Assembly (NCBI RefSeq): GCF_000296695.1
Contig: NZ_BAFK01000018.1
Location: 16,616 to 80,615 of the forward strand
From: Rheinheimera nanhaiensis E407-8
GTDB taxonomy: Bacteria > Pseudomonadota > Gammaproteobacteria > Enterobacterales > Alteromonadaceae
Reading direction: 5' to 3'
DNA length: 64,000 nt
Under the pieces are notes generated by a model. The model saw only the letters and a program-made list of their open reading frames with translations. It ran no database searches and was not told the origin of the DNA. Position 1 is the first letter of the stretch. Every line of letters starts with the position of its first letter. Shown here in pieces: positions 7,781 through 15,826 of this stretch. A program made the translations under genes and the position numbers.

Positions 7781-9003
7781 AATTCCCTTAACACATTTAA
7801 CCGCCGCTCCGGCTCTGCCACATAAGGGTTAGCCTGATCCCAGGCATAACCGGCCAGTATTGAGCTGATCATCGCCGTGACTTTTGCCTGGCGCTGACGG
7901 CTGAAAATCACATCCTGAAAGCGGCCGTCATACCAGGCCGTAACAAAAGCACGGAAGGTATCGATACCTTTGCGCAGTGGCTTACTGTACTCGGTGTCCC
8001 AGTTGGGCTGCTCACCGTTAAGCTGACGCAGCACCAGCGGCACTGCCATCGCCGCTGAGCGCAGTGCTATGGTGACACCAGAAGAAAACACCGGGTCGAG
8101 AAACTCGCCGGCATTGCCCAATAACGCAAAGCGGTTACCGTGCAGGCTACGCACATTGGCAGCATAGCCGGTTAAACTTTGCGCTTCATTAACCGGTTCG
8201 GCCTGCGCCAGCAACTGTGCCAACTCGGGTGTTTGCTGCACATGCTGCCATAAGTTGTCAGCGGCACTGCGGCTGGCGTCGAAGCGCTGTTGCTTACCCA
8301 CTACGCCCAGGCTGGCGCTGCCATCGCTAAACGGGATCAACCAGAACCAGACATCCGGCAAACTGGAGTGCACGGTGATCAGAATTTTATTGCGGTCAAA
8401 GCGCGGATCACTGATGTTATCGCGGATATGACAAAAGCTGGCCTGACGCACCGGAAAATCGGATGGCTGCTCCAGATCCAACAATTTTGGCAACACGCGA
8501 CCAAAGCCGCTGCCATCCAGCACAAAACCGGCACTAAGCTGATACTGCCGGCCATTATCATCGCTGACTTGCAGTAATGCCTGCGCCGCGCCGGTTATAT
8601 CCACCTGCTCTACTGTGACACCGTAACGAATTTGCAAGCCCTGCTCTGCAGCGGCGTCGGCCAGTATTTTATCAAAGGCGGCCCGCTTTACCTGAAAGGT
8701 AGTACCGGGGCCAGGGCTGAATTTGTCCGTAAAATCAAAAGCCGTACGAAAATCATTTTTTAAAAATGCCGCGCCGTTTTTAAACTGAAAGCCATGCGCG
8801 GCAGCCTGTTGTTGCAGTGCTGGTTCCAGCCCGGCTTCGGCCAGAAATTGCATACAGTGTGGCAGCAGGCTTTCGCCAATACTAAAACGCGGAAAATGCT
8901 GTTTTTCGACACACAACACCTTTTTACCGGCCTTACGCAGCAAGGCACCGGCACAGGCACCGGACGGGCCGGCACCAATTATCACGACATCAAAGTGTTC
9001 CAC
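7762..9003 (-). CDS. FAD-dependent oxidoreductase with flavin-halogenase motifs
   Basis: The 413-residue flavoprotein starts with the dinucleotide motif VIIGAGPSGACAGALL (residues 7-22) and PRFSIGESLLP (38-48). Several marks of phenolic/pyrrole-type flavin-dependent halogenases follow: a Lys in GFQFKNGAAF (K75, where the catalytic Lys is expected), WFWLIP (219-224), which fits the WxWxIP halogenase motif, and DPVFSSGVTIAL near residue 300. Related reductases share only part of this set. The start is GTG at 9003, with an AAGGAG upstream, overlapping apeM by 14 bases. It could halogenate the aryl ring, as occurs in flexirubins and xanthomonadins, or be a non-halogenating oxidoreductase. The flavoprotein class is secure; halogenation is inference. 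Confidence 0.75.
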   Translation of the reverse strand: MEHFDVVIIGAGPSGACAGALLRKAGKKVLCVEKQHFPRFSIGESLLPHCMQFLAEAGLEPALQQQAAAHGFQFKNGAAFLKNDFRTAFDFTDKFSPGPGTTFQVKRAAFDKILADAAAEQGLQIRYGVTVEQVDITGAAQALLQVSDDNGRQYQLSAGFVLDGSGFGRVLPKLLDLEQPSDFPVRQASFCHIRDNISDPRFDRNKILITVHSSLPDVWFWLIPFSDGSASLGVVGKQQRFDASRSAADNLWQHVQQTPELAQLLAQAEPVNEAQSLTGYAANVRSLHGNRFALLGNAGEFLDPVFSSGVTIALRSAAMAVPLVLRQLNGEQPNWDTEYSKPLRKGIDTFRAFVTAWYDGRFQDVIFSRQRQAKVTAMISSILAGYAWDQANPYVAEPERRLNVLRELCLDAE

Positions 9004-11257
9004 CAGAGACAGGCTCCTTCTGACTTAACAGGGTTAATAGTGGCGCCAGCAGGGCAGACAACGCAACGCCGGAAAAGACCGTAAAACCAAAGCTGGCAAC
9101 GGCCGGTGTCTGGCTGAAACTTAACATACCGAACGCCAGGCAACTGGTGGCAGCCGATAACAGCACCGCTTGCATTACTTCCGTCTTACGCAGGCTGGAA
9201 GTGAAAAACACCGCATAATCCAGTGCCAGCGCCAGCACCAACAACGCTGCCACCAGATTAAATACATTAAGTTGCTGTTGCCGCCACAAACTAAAATACA
9301 GCGCCGCCCCTATCGCCAGCGTCAGCAGCAGGGCACTGGCCAGTGCAGCCTTAATACCGCGACGCCAGCTTAGCACCGCAATACTTAGCAGCAGCGCCAA
9401 AGCCAGCCAGATTAACAGCTGAACACGCAAATGCTGCAGGCTGCTATTGGCGTCGGCAATCGGATCCAACAGGTAGACCGCCGGCAGCTGCGCCAGCGCC
9501 TGCTTTAACCGCGCTGTATCGCTGACACCACGCAATAGCACTACTGCGGCGGTTTGGCCTTCAACACTAAAATGCTGCTGTAGCAGCGGTGAAGTAAAGT
9601 TGTCTGGTGTTAAATAGTCGCTGCGCGCTGCCGGCGCAGCTAACTGTAACTGTGTCAGGTAAGCCTGCACCGGTGCGCTTTGATAAGCCCGTTGCAATAA
9701 TTGCTGGTGCAGTGCTTGTTGTTGTTGCGATGCCAGTTGCTGGCTTAGCCCTTGCCACTGCGTAAACCAACCCTGCTGTTGCCACTGCGCCAACTGTGCC
9801 TGCAGTGCCTGCTCTTGTTGCAGCGCCTGCTGCGGCGTGTCGGCCAGCAGCACCAGAAAACGGCTATCCCACTGCTGGGCCCCCAGAGCGCGCACTTCAG
9901 CTTCCTGCTGCAGTAAACTGGCCGGACTTTGGCTGAACAAGCGGACATCGTCACTAAAGCGGCTCTGCAACAGTAATACTGTCAGCAATACCGCGCTAAC
10001 GCCGATACCTGTCAGCCAGACCGGTTTGGCCGGTAAACCCTGATAGCCGTGGTTAATATAGCGGCAGCCCTGTTGCAACCAGTGGCTGTTGTGCAATTGT
10101 TGCGGTGCCAGCAGCAGGGGTAACAGCAGCCAGACGCTGATAAAGGCCACCAGCAGACCAGCGAGCATAAACAGCGCCACCTGTTGCAGCAAACCAAACG
10201 GCAGCCACAGCAACGCCAGATAGCCGAGCAAGGTGGTAAGCAGGCCCAGCGCCAGGCTGGGCAACATGGCGCTAAAGGCCGCTTTACCCTGATTGGCAGC
10301 TAAGATACCGTGAAAGGAATAATCTATCGCGATGCCAATTAGCGTGGTGGCAAATACCAGTGCCAGTACATGCGGTTGTTCAAACGCCAGTAACAGTGCC
10401 GCCAGGCCGGCAATCACCGCCGGCAGCAGTACCAGGCTGGCCAGCAGCAGTGGCCGGGCGCTGCGAAAACATAGCACTAACAGTAGCAAAATCGCTAACA
10501 GTGAGATGGCGCCATAAAACTGCATCTCAAAGCTGGCATTATCGGCCGCATGCACAGCATGAAACAACACGCCGCTGCGTGCCAGCTGCAATTGGAGCCA
10601 TTGGCTTTGCAGTGCGGACAGTTGTTGCTGCAGTGCCTGGTGCAGCGCGCTGGCTGGTGCGCGGTCAAACGGGTCTGCTGCGGTTTCGCCGTACAATACG
10701 ATGGCATCGCCCTGCCGTGTTTCAAACCAATGCTGTTGTAGTGTCAGGGTGCCTGCGCTTTGCTGCTCCATAAACTGTTGCGTCAGTAACAAGGGGTCCT
10801 GGCTTAAGGCGTTGCTTAGTAAAGGTGCCGGGCTGTATAACCGCTGCCAGGCAGCGTCGACTAAGGCCTGATACTGGCCCTGTTGCAGCAAGTCGCTGGC
10901 TTGCGCTGATAGCAGTAAAGACTGGTGCTGCTGATACTGTTGCTGCAGCTGTGTCAGCATAGCGCCCGGCTGGTACCAGCTTAGGCCACTGATGTTATGC
11001 TGCAGTAGCGCGCTGGCAGCGTCGCGCAGTTGTGGCAGCGGCAGGCCGGATAACTTAAGGGTCAGCTGCCGGCTGCTATTCACCTGTGATAGTAATTGTT
11101 GCTGCCAGGGTTCGGCGGCGGCAGGTAACAAGGCCGTGATGCTGCTGCTCCACTGCCGCTGTGGCAACTGCAGTAGCAGATAGGCCAGCAGGCACAGCAC
11201 TAGCGCCAGCCAGCCGGATGCTGCCAGGCGGGGCAGCTTAGTCAAGGCTGGCCTCAT
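8990..11257 (-). CDS. apeM: MMPL/RND-family exporter, ApeM
   Basis: The 755-residue protein has one N-terminal membrane segment (residues 12-30), a large periplasmic domain rich in Gln and Leu, a block of five or six membrane segments around residues 230-385 (with ALVFATTLIGIAIDYSFHG), a second periplasmic domain, and a second membrane block near 610-745 containing ALDYAVFFTSS. This duplicated layout is that of MMPL exporters, driven by proton motive force. In APE loci it moves the finished lipid-linked polyene toward the outer membrane. The start overlaps apeL by 20 bases. Assignment is strong. Confidence 0.88.
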   Translation of the reverse strand: MRPALTKLPRLAASGWLALVLCLLAYLLLQLPQRQWSSSITALLPAAAEPWQQQLLSQVNSSRQLTLKLSGLPLPQLRDAASALLQHNISGLSWYQPGAMLTQLQQQYQQHQSLLLSAQASDLLQQGQYQALVDAAWQRLYSPAPLLSNALSQDPLLLTQQFMEQQSAGTLTLQQHWFETRQGDAIVLYGETAADPFDRAPASALHQALQQQLSALQSQWLQLQLARSGVLFHAVHAADNASFEMQFYGAISLLAILLLLVLCFRSARPLLLASLVLLPAVIAGLAALLLAFEQPHVLALVFATTLIGIAIDYSFHGILAANQGKAAFSAMLPSLALGLLTTLLGYLALLWLPFGLLQQVALFMLAGLLVAFISVWLLLPLLLAPQQLHNSHWLQQGCRYINHGYQGLPAKPVWLTGIGVSAVLLTVLLLQSRFSDDVRLFSQSPASLLQQEAEVRALGAQQWDSRFLVLLADTPQQALQQEQALQAQLAQWQQQGWFTQWQGLSQQLASQQQQALHQQLLQRAYQSAPVQAYLTQLQLAAPAARSDYLTPDNFTSPLLQQHFSVEGQTAAVVLLRGVSDTARLKQALAQLPAVYLLDPIADANSSLQHLRVQLLIWLALALLLSIAVLSWRRGIKAALASALLLTLAIGAALYFSLWRQQQLNVFNLVAALLVLALALDYAVFFTSSLRKTEVMQAVLLSAATSCLAFGMLSFSQTPAVASFGFTVFSGVALSALLAPLLTLLSQKEPVSGGTL

Positions 11258-11762
11258 GCTGCAAATCTATCGTCGTGCTATTGCCGTTGGTTTCCAGCAG
11301 CACAATTTGCTGCAGAGTACTGCCGCCACACAGGCGGATCTGCACAAACAACTTACTCAGCGGCGCCTGTAACGGTTGCAGCAATTGACAGCCGCTGTCA
11401 TCGTTGCTGAGAACAAAATGGCTGCTGATAAACTGATGCTGCTGTTGCAGCACCGCCAGCATCAGTTGGCCGACAAATTCACTACCGGCAACGGCAACAT
11501 ACTGTTGTTGCTGCCACTGGCTGACACCGGCCGGGCTAACCTGCAATTTGCTGTCCACTGGCGTGGTGGTGTGCCACAGCAGTTGCTCGGCTTCAAGCTG
11601 AATATAACCGCTACTTTTCAGTGCAACCGGCAGGCCCTGCAATTGTTTGGTTTGGTTGAACTGCAGCTGGCCCTGCAACGGCTGAAAGCGCAGTTGCGGG
11701 CTGTCGTCCGCCTGAACGGGCAGCAGCAAACCAAGGAGTAACATTGCGTAAATTCGCATCAT
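11238..11762 (-). CDS. apeL: LolA-like periplasmic carrier, ApeL
   Basis: The 174-residue product has a cleavable signal peptide (MMRIYAMLLLGLLLPVQA) and a LolA-like body: LQFNQTKQLQGLPVALKSSGYIQLE, then LLWHTTTPVDSKLQV. LolA proteins carry lipids or lipoproteins across the periplasm; here the cargo is presumably the aryl polyene lipid delivered by ApeM. Two Cys residues near 133 and 146 may form a disulfide. It begins with ATGATG overlapping the apeK stop. The family is inferred from fold pattern and position. Confidence 0.8.
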   Translation of the reverse strand: MMRIYAMLLLGLLLPVQADDSPQLRFQPLQGQLQFNQTKQLQGLPVALKSSGYIQLEAEQLLWHTTTPVDSKLQVSPAGVSQWQQQQYVAVAGSEFVGQLMLAVLQQQHQFISSHFVLSNDDSGCQLLQPLQAPLSKLFVQIRLCGGSTLQQIVLLETNGNSTTIDLQHEASLD

Positions 11763-12169
11763 GGTCGTGACAGCCCAAGTTTGTCAAACAGCACCGCCGG
11801 GCTTTCATAGCACATTTCCTTGCTGTTCATGTCGATAGCAACCTGGATGGTACTGGCTTTGGTCAGCTTTTTGCCGCTGGCGACATCGGTGATTAGATAG
11901 TCTATTTTCAGCCGGTTTTGCCATTCTTTCAGCGTAGCGATAACTTTGATTTTATGCGCGAACAAGGCCGAACCGACATACTTGATCTGCATATCAACAA
12001 TAGGCCACATATAGCCCGACGCCGACATCTCGGTGTAGTCGTAATTAAAGCTGCGCAATAGCTCGCAGCGGGCCACTTCCAGATACTTCACGTAGTGGCC
12101 ATGCCATACAACCTGCATCGCATCGACATCAAAAAACGGCACATCAATAATGATTTCAGCGCTGCGCAT
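11759..12169 (-). CDS. apeK: 4-hydroxybenzoyl-CoA thioesterase-like protein, ApeK
   Basis: This 136-residue hotdog protein has the hallmark DVDAMQVVWHGHYVKYLEVARCELL (residues about 15-39), including the acidic residue and the HxxYxxxxE helix start of the 4HBT/YbgC thioesterases. It likely hydrolyses or transfers acyl chains from the carrier protein. The start overlaps the ammonia-lyase stop by 14 bases. It is cytoplasmic. The substrate is not shown by the sequence. Confidence 0.85.
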   Translation of the reverse strand: MRSAEIIIDVPFFDVDAMQVVWHGHYVKYLEVARCELLRSFNYDYTEMSASGYMWPIVDMQIKYVGSALFAHKIKVIATLKEWQNRLKIDYLITDVASGKKLTKASTIQVAIDMNSKEMCYESPAVLFDKLGLSRP

Positions 12170-13760
12170 CAGTGTTCTCCTGATATAGCGGCCAGTGTTG
12201 CTGCTGTAACTGCGTCACCAGCAGACGCAATTCGGCTTCCAGCGGCCGGTCTTCGCTGATCTGCGCATGTTGCTGCTGCAAACTGTGCAGCATCTGCTGC
12301 AGTTCAGCGGTTAAACTGCTAAAACACAGCTCGCCCCGGGCGATACGCAGCTGCACACCTTGTTGCACCGCCAGCAGCGAGGCCGCCACCACCTGCTCGG
12401 TTAACTGCAGCACCCGCAGACAATCGCGCGCTGCTATGGTGCCCATGCTGACCTTGTCCTGGTTATGGCATTCAGTAGAGCGCGAAAACACGCTGGCTGG
12501 CATCGTCAGCTTCAGCGCTTCGGCAGTCCAGGCACTGCAGCCAATCTGTACGGCCTTAAAACCGTGATTAATATAGCGCCGCTCCGGCGTTGCGGCAGAT
12601 AAGTTTGATGGCAAACCATTGTTAAACTTAGTGTCCATCAACAATGCCATCTGACGGTCATGTAAATCGGCCAGGTTGGCCACCGCCGTTTTCATGGTAT
12701 CCATCACCATCGCAATATGGCCGCCATAAAAATGGCCACCATGCAGCACATGCTCACCGATACCGTCGATAATAGGATTGTCGTTGGCACTGTTCAGTTC
12801 GTTCTCAATCGTCTGCTTAAACCAGGGCAGCGCATCGCGCAGCACACCAATAATATGCGGCGCACAACGAATAGAGTAGCGGTCTTGCAAGCGGCTGGAA
12901 TTGCGCGGGTGCTCATAGTGGTTTAAGTCGTGGCGGATCCAGCCGGCCACTTCATTTTGCCCCTGATGTGGCTTAACACTGAATAAAATATCATCAAAAT
13001 GATGGCTGTTGCCTTGCAGCGCCAGGCTGGCCAGTGCGGTGATGCGGCTGGACATCCGGGTTAGGTATTCTGCGCGCTGGTAAGCCTGGCATGCCAGCGC
13101 CGTCATCACGGCCGTGCCATTCATAATGGCCAGACCTTCTTTGGGTCGCAAAGTGACCGGGTTCAGCCCGTAAGCCGCCATCACTTCTGCTGCCGGGCGT
13201 ATTTGCCCCTGATGAAAAACATCCCGCTCGCCAATTAACGCCGCAGCAACATATGACAACGGCGTTAAATCGCCACTGGCACCGACGCTGCCTTCCTGTG
13301 GAATACAGGGCACGATATCGTGATTTAAAAATGCCACCAGCAAATTAAGCAGTTCAAAACTGACGCCGGAATAACCCTGGCTGAGCGAACATAAGCGGGT
13401 AGCCAGAATGGCACGGCCCTGTTCAGGCGTAAAGTGTTCGCCAAGGCCACAGCCATGAAAGCGGGTAAGATGAATGGGCAACTCATACACCTGAGATAAC
13501 GGCACCTTTACCGTTACACTGTCGCCGTAGCCGGTGGTAACGCCATAGATTACGCCATCTTCCTGCAGCAGCTTATCCAGAAAGGCCACGCCGGCATTAA
13601 TTTTCTCTGCAAAGTGGGCGTCGTCACTCAGGCCTACCGGTGCCGCCTGGCCGGCAATCGCATTGATCTGCTCGATGCTGATGCGGCCTTTGCCAAAGCT
13701 AATGACCGGCTTAGCTGTCTGGGCTGGCTGCGATAAACCGGTTTCAAGTACTGCTGTCAC
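12156..13760 (-). CDS. Aromatic amino-acid ammonia-lyase (HAL/PAL/TAL family)
   Basis: The 534-residue enzyme contains the MIO-forming Ala-Ser-Gly at 161-163 in GSVGASGDLTPLSY, the catalytic Tyr in YGVTTGYGDS (near 73) and NDNPII further on. It deaminates Tyr, Phe or His to the corresponding acrylic acid; in this operon it would supply a coumarate- or cinnamate-type aryl starter. The residues at the substrate-selecting pair are Phe-His (101-102, in TRFHGCGLG), unlike Ser-His (HAL) or His-Leu (a known TAL). The start is GTG 13760: AAGGA lies 8 bases upstream and the frame upstream overlaps the acyltransferase gene. Family certain, substrate open. Confidence 0.87.
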   Translation of the reverse strand: MTAVLETGLSQPAQTAKPVISFGKGRISIEQINAIAGQAAPVGLSDDAHFAEKINAGVAFLDKLLQEDGVIYGVTTGYGDSVTVKVPLSQVYELPIHLTRFHGCGLGEHFTPEQGRAILATRLCSLSQGYSGVSFELLNLLVAFLNHDIVPCIPQEGSVGASGDLTPLSYVAAALIGERDVFHQGQIRPAAEVMAAYGLNPVTLRPKEGLAIMNGTAVMTALACQAYQRAEYLTRMSSRITALASLALQGNSHHFDDILFSVKPHQGQNEVAGWIRHDLNHYEHPRNSSRLQDRYSIRCAPHIIGVLRDALPWFKQTIENELNSANDNPIIDGIGEHVLHGGHFYGGHIAMVMDTMKTAVANLADLHDRQMALLMDTKFNNGLPSNLSAATPERRYINHGFKAVQIGCSAWTAEALKLTMPASVFSRSTECHNQDKVSMGTIAARDCLRVLQLTEQVVAASLLAVQQGVQLRIARGELCFSSLTAELQQMLHSLQQQHAQISEDRPLEAELRLLVTQLQQQHWPLYQENTDAQR

Positions 13761-14742
13761 CTGGCGCTTCCTTCTGTTGACTAAGTTTGTGCTGACTGGC
13801 CGCTGGCAATTGCCAGAAGTCATAAAAATTAAACCATTGCAACGGGTAGCGACAGGCAACCTGTTCCAGTTGCTGAGCATATTGCTGCACGGCATTTTGC
13901 AGTGCCTGTTGCCGGTCTTTACGCGGTAGCTTAAGCTGCCCGGCAAAGGGTTCAAACATCAGGTTGTAGCCGTTATCCTGCCGCATGCAAAACATCAGAT
14001 AAACCGGACATTGCAGTATGCTGGCCAGCACCCAGGGGCCGATGGCAAAAGGGGCCGGTTTACCAAGAAAATCCGCCCAGATGGCACGTTCCGGCGCCTG
14101 CACTGAAATACGATCGCCAACAATCACCACCAGCTCACCGCGTGCAATACAATCACTGAGCATCACACCGACGGCCGGGGTCAGCTCTGTCACTTCAATC
14201 AGTTGCAGATCCACGGCACTATTGCTGTCCTTTAAGATACGGTTGAACGCAGCAGCGTGACGGGTATGGGCCAGTACGTTAATTTTTACCGGATATTTGC
14301 TGCGCACCAGGGCGCGACACACTTCGAGGTTACCTAAATGGCTGCCAATTAACACTGCGCCTGTGTCGTGCTGCATAATAGTGTCAAAACCAACACTACC
14401 GCCGTAATACACCTGTTTGCCGTCCAGCCGGCCCAGCCAGGCATCTATTTTCGCCAGCGCCGCCATGGCAAATTGCCAGAAGTGGCGATAACTTTGCCAG
14501 TAACCCGGCGGGCGCTGAAACGGGCTTAGTGGCCCTTTAAAAGTATGTACCTGTTGCAAAAACTGCCTTGACGCGGTGCGGGCGCTGCGATCTTTGATAA
14601 AAAAATAGCCAAGCACCGGCACCATAACCAATAAAATCAGATATTTACCACCAAATCTGTACAAACCCAGCAGTAAACGGATGGCCAGATAACTGCCATT
14701 TTCACGTTTTTGCGCCCAATGACTGCGTTGCGCCGTTGTCAT
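13744..14742 (-). CDS. LpxL/HtrB-like lysophospholipid acyltransferase
   Basis: This 332-residue protein opens with HWAQKRENGSYLAIRLLLGLYRFGG, followed by a membrane segment and the acyltransferase motif LIGSHLGNLEVCRAL (His then Asn/Glu pattern near residues 130-144), then VIVGDRISV. It resembles the acyltransferase half of ApeJ, which in E. coli is joined to a glycosyltransferase; here the two are separate genes. It probably attaches the polyene to its lipid or sugar anchor at the inner membrane. I start at ATG 14742 because it overlaps the preceding stop as ATGA and has GGAG 6 bases before it. Confidence 0.8.
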   Translation of the reverse strand: MTTAQRSHWAQKRENGSYLAIRLLLGLYRFGGKYLILLVMVPVLGYFFIKDRSARTASRQFLQQVHTFKGPLSPFQRPPGYWQSYRHFWQFAMAALAKIDAWLGRLDGKQVYYGGSVGFDTIMQHDTGAVLIGSHLGNLEVCRALVRSKYPVKINVLAHTRHAAAFNRILKDSNSAVDLQLIEVTELTPAVGVMLSDCIARGELVVIVGDRISVQAPERAIWADFLGKPAPFAIGPWVLASILQCPVYLMFCMRQDNGYNLMFEPFAGQLKLPRKDRQQALQNAVQQYAQQLEQVACRYPLQWFNFYDFWQLPAASQHKLSQQKEAPGDSST

Positions 14743-15476
14743 GCCTGGCTCCATTTACGCCACAACAGCACCGGCGCGCGCCATAACATGCCAAAAAACA
14801 GCCGGGTATGCATTTTGCTGATCAGCCAGTTGTCACGCAGCAGATTAAAGTGCGAGCGGCCACCTTGTGGGTACACAACCTTAGTCGGAATAAACTGTAC
14901 CGGCACGCCTTGCCAGTACAACCGCACCATAATTTCAATATCAAAATCCATGCGTTGGCCCAATTTTACCCGGTCCAGTAGCGCGACAGTAGTGGCCAGC
15001 GGATACACCCGCAGCCCCAGCATAGAATCTTTAATATCTCTGGACAGGGTTTCAATATGTACCCAAAAGTGCGTAATATGCCGGCCTATGCGCCGGCTGC
15101 GCGGCATAGAGTCGTCATACAAGGGCGCGCCGCTGATCAACGCCAGCGGCTGTTGTGCGGACAACTGCCAAAACGCCGGTATATCCTGAATGTCATGCTG
15201 GCCATCGGCATCAATTTGCAACGCATGGCTCAGGCCGGCAGCCAGAGCATGGCGCAGGCCGGCGCTTACTGCCGCGCCTTTGCCGCCATTTTCGGCCAGC
15301 GTAAGCAGTTGGATCAGGCTGTGCTGTTGTGCCAGTTGTGCCAGTACCTGTTTGGTCGCCATATCAGAGCCGTCGTCGACAATAATCAGCGGTAACTGAT
15401 ACGGCAGTAAGGCCGCAACCGTTGCGGCTATGGTTTCATGATGGTTGTAGATCGGGATCACAAAGCAATTACGCAT
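14739..15476 (-). CDS. Family 2 glycosyltransferase of the APE cluster
   Basis: The 245-residue protein has the GT-A signature: FVIPIYNHHETIAATVAALL at the N-terminus, IIVDDGSDMATKQVL, the metal-binding DADGQHD motif near residue 94, and a C-terminal hydrophobic helix. It resembles the glycosyltransferase half of E. coli-type ApeJ and would transfer a sugar during assembly of the lipid anchor. It overlaps apeI by 8 bases and the acyltransferase by ATGA. Donor and acceptor are unknown. Confidence 0.82.
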   Translation of the reverse strand: MRNCFVIPIYNHHETIAATVAALLPYQLPLIIVDDGSDMATKQVLAQLAQQHSLIQLLTLAENGGKGAAVSAGLRHALAAGLSHALQIDADGQHDIQDIPAFWQLSAQQPLALISGAPLYDDSMPRSRRIGRHITHFWVHIETLSRDIKDSMLGLRVYPLATTVALLDRVKLGQRMDFDIEIMVRLYWQGVPVQFIPTKVVYPQGGRSHFNLLRDNWLISKMHTRLFFGMLWRAPVLLWRKWSQA

Positions 15477-15825
15477 CGCTGGTCAGGCTCCATTTTAACC
15501 GGCCAGACGCAACCTTTTCACCGTTACGGCTGTAACTGAACAAGCTTGTCTGTTCGGCACTGCGCTCCAGTACTAACAGCAGTTGCTGCCCCGGTCTTAT
15601 CATCTGCTGAAACTTCAGCACTTCTACCGACACAACCTCGGCGAATGCCGAAAAATACCGCTTGCTGTAGTGCACTGCCCAGTCCAGCTGGGTTACGCCA
15701 GGCAGTACCGGCGCATCGGGAAAATGACCGGCAAACCAGTGAATATCAGCACTGATCTCCAGTAGCAAGCTAACCTGTTGCTCAGTCTGGCTTACTAGCG
15801 TCAGCGCGGGGAATAACTTAGTCAT
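15469..15825 (-). CDS. apeI: Dehydratase, ApeI family
   Basis: The 118-residue hotdog protein has HWFAGHFPDAPVLPGVTQLDWAV (residues about 29-51), the FabZ-like GHFP..P..PG motif of ApeI. With ApeP it is expected to form the dehydratase that installs the double bonds. The frame is open from 15873, but the ATG at 15825, one base after the apeH stop (15829-15827), gives the normal family length; I use it. Its stop lies within the glycosyltransferase start. Confidence 0.87.
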   Translation of the reverse strand: MTKLFPALTLVSQTEQQVSLLLEISADIHWFAGHFPDAPVLPGVTQLDWAVHYSKRYFSAFAEVVSVEVLKFQQMIRPGQQLLLVLERSAEQTSLFSYSRNGEKVASGRLKWSLTSDA

Positions 15826-15826
15826 G

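Noticed and set aside
9000..11300. Long plus-strand frames opposite apeM and apeL.
   Set aside because: They are antisense shadows caused by Gln/Leu-rich codon patterns of the real genes.
13761..13955. 65-codon N-terminal extension of the ammonia-lyase.
   Set aside because: It overlaps the coding end of the acyltransferase in another frame and has no family similarity; GTG 13760 has a good AAGGA site.
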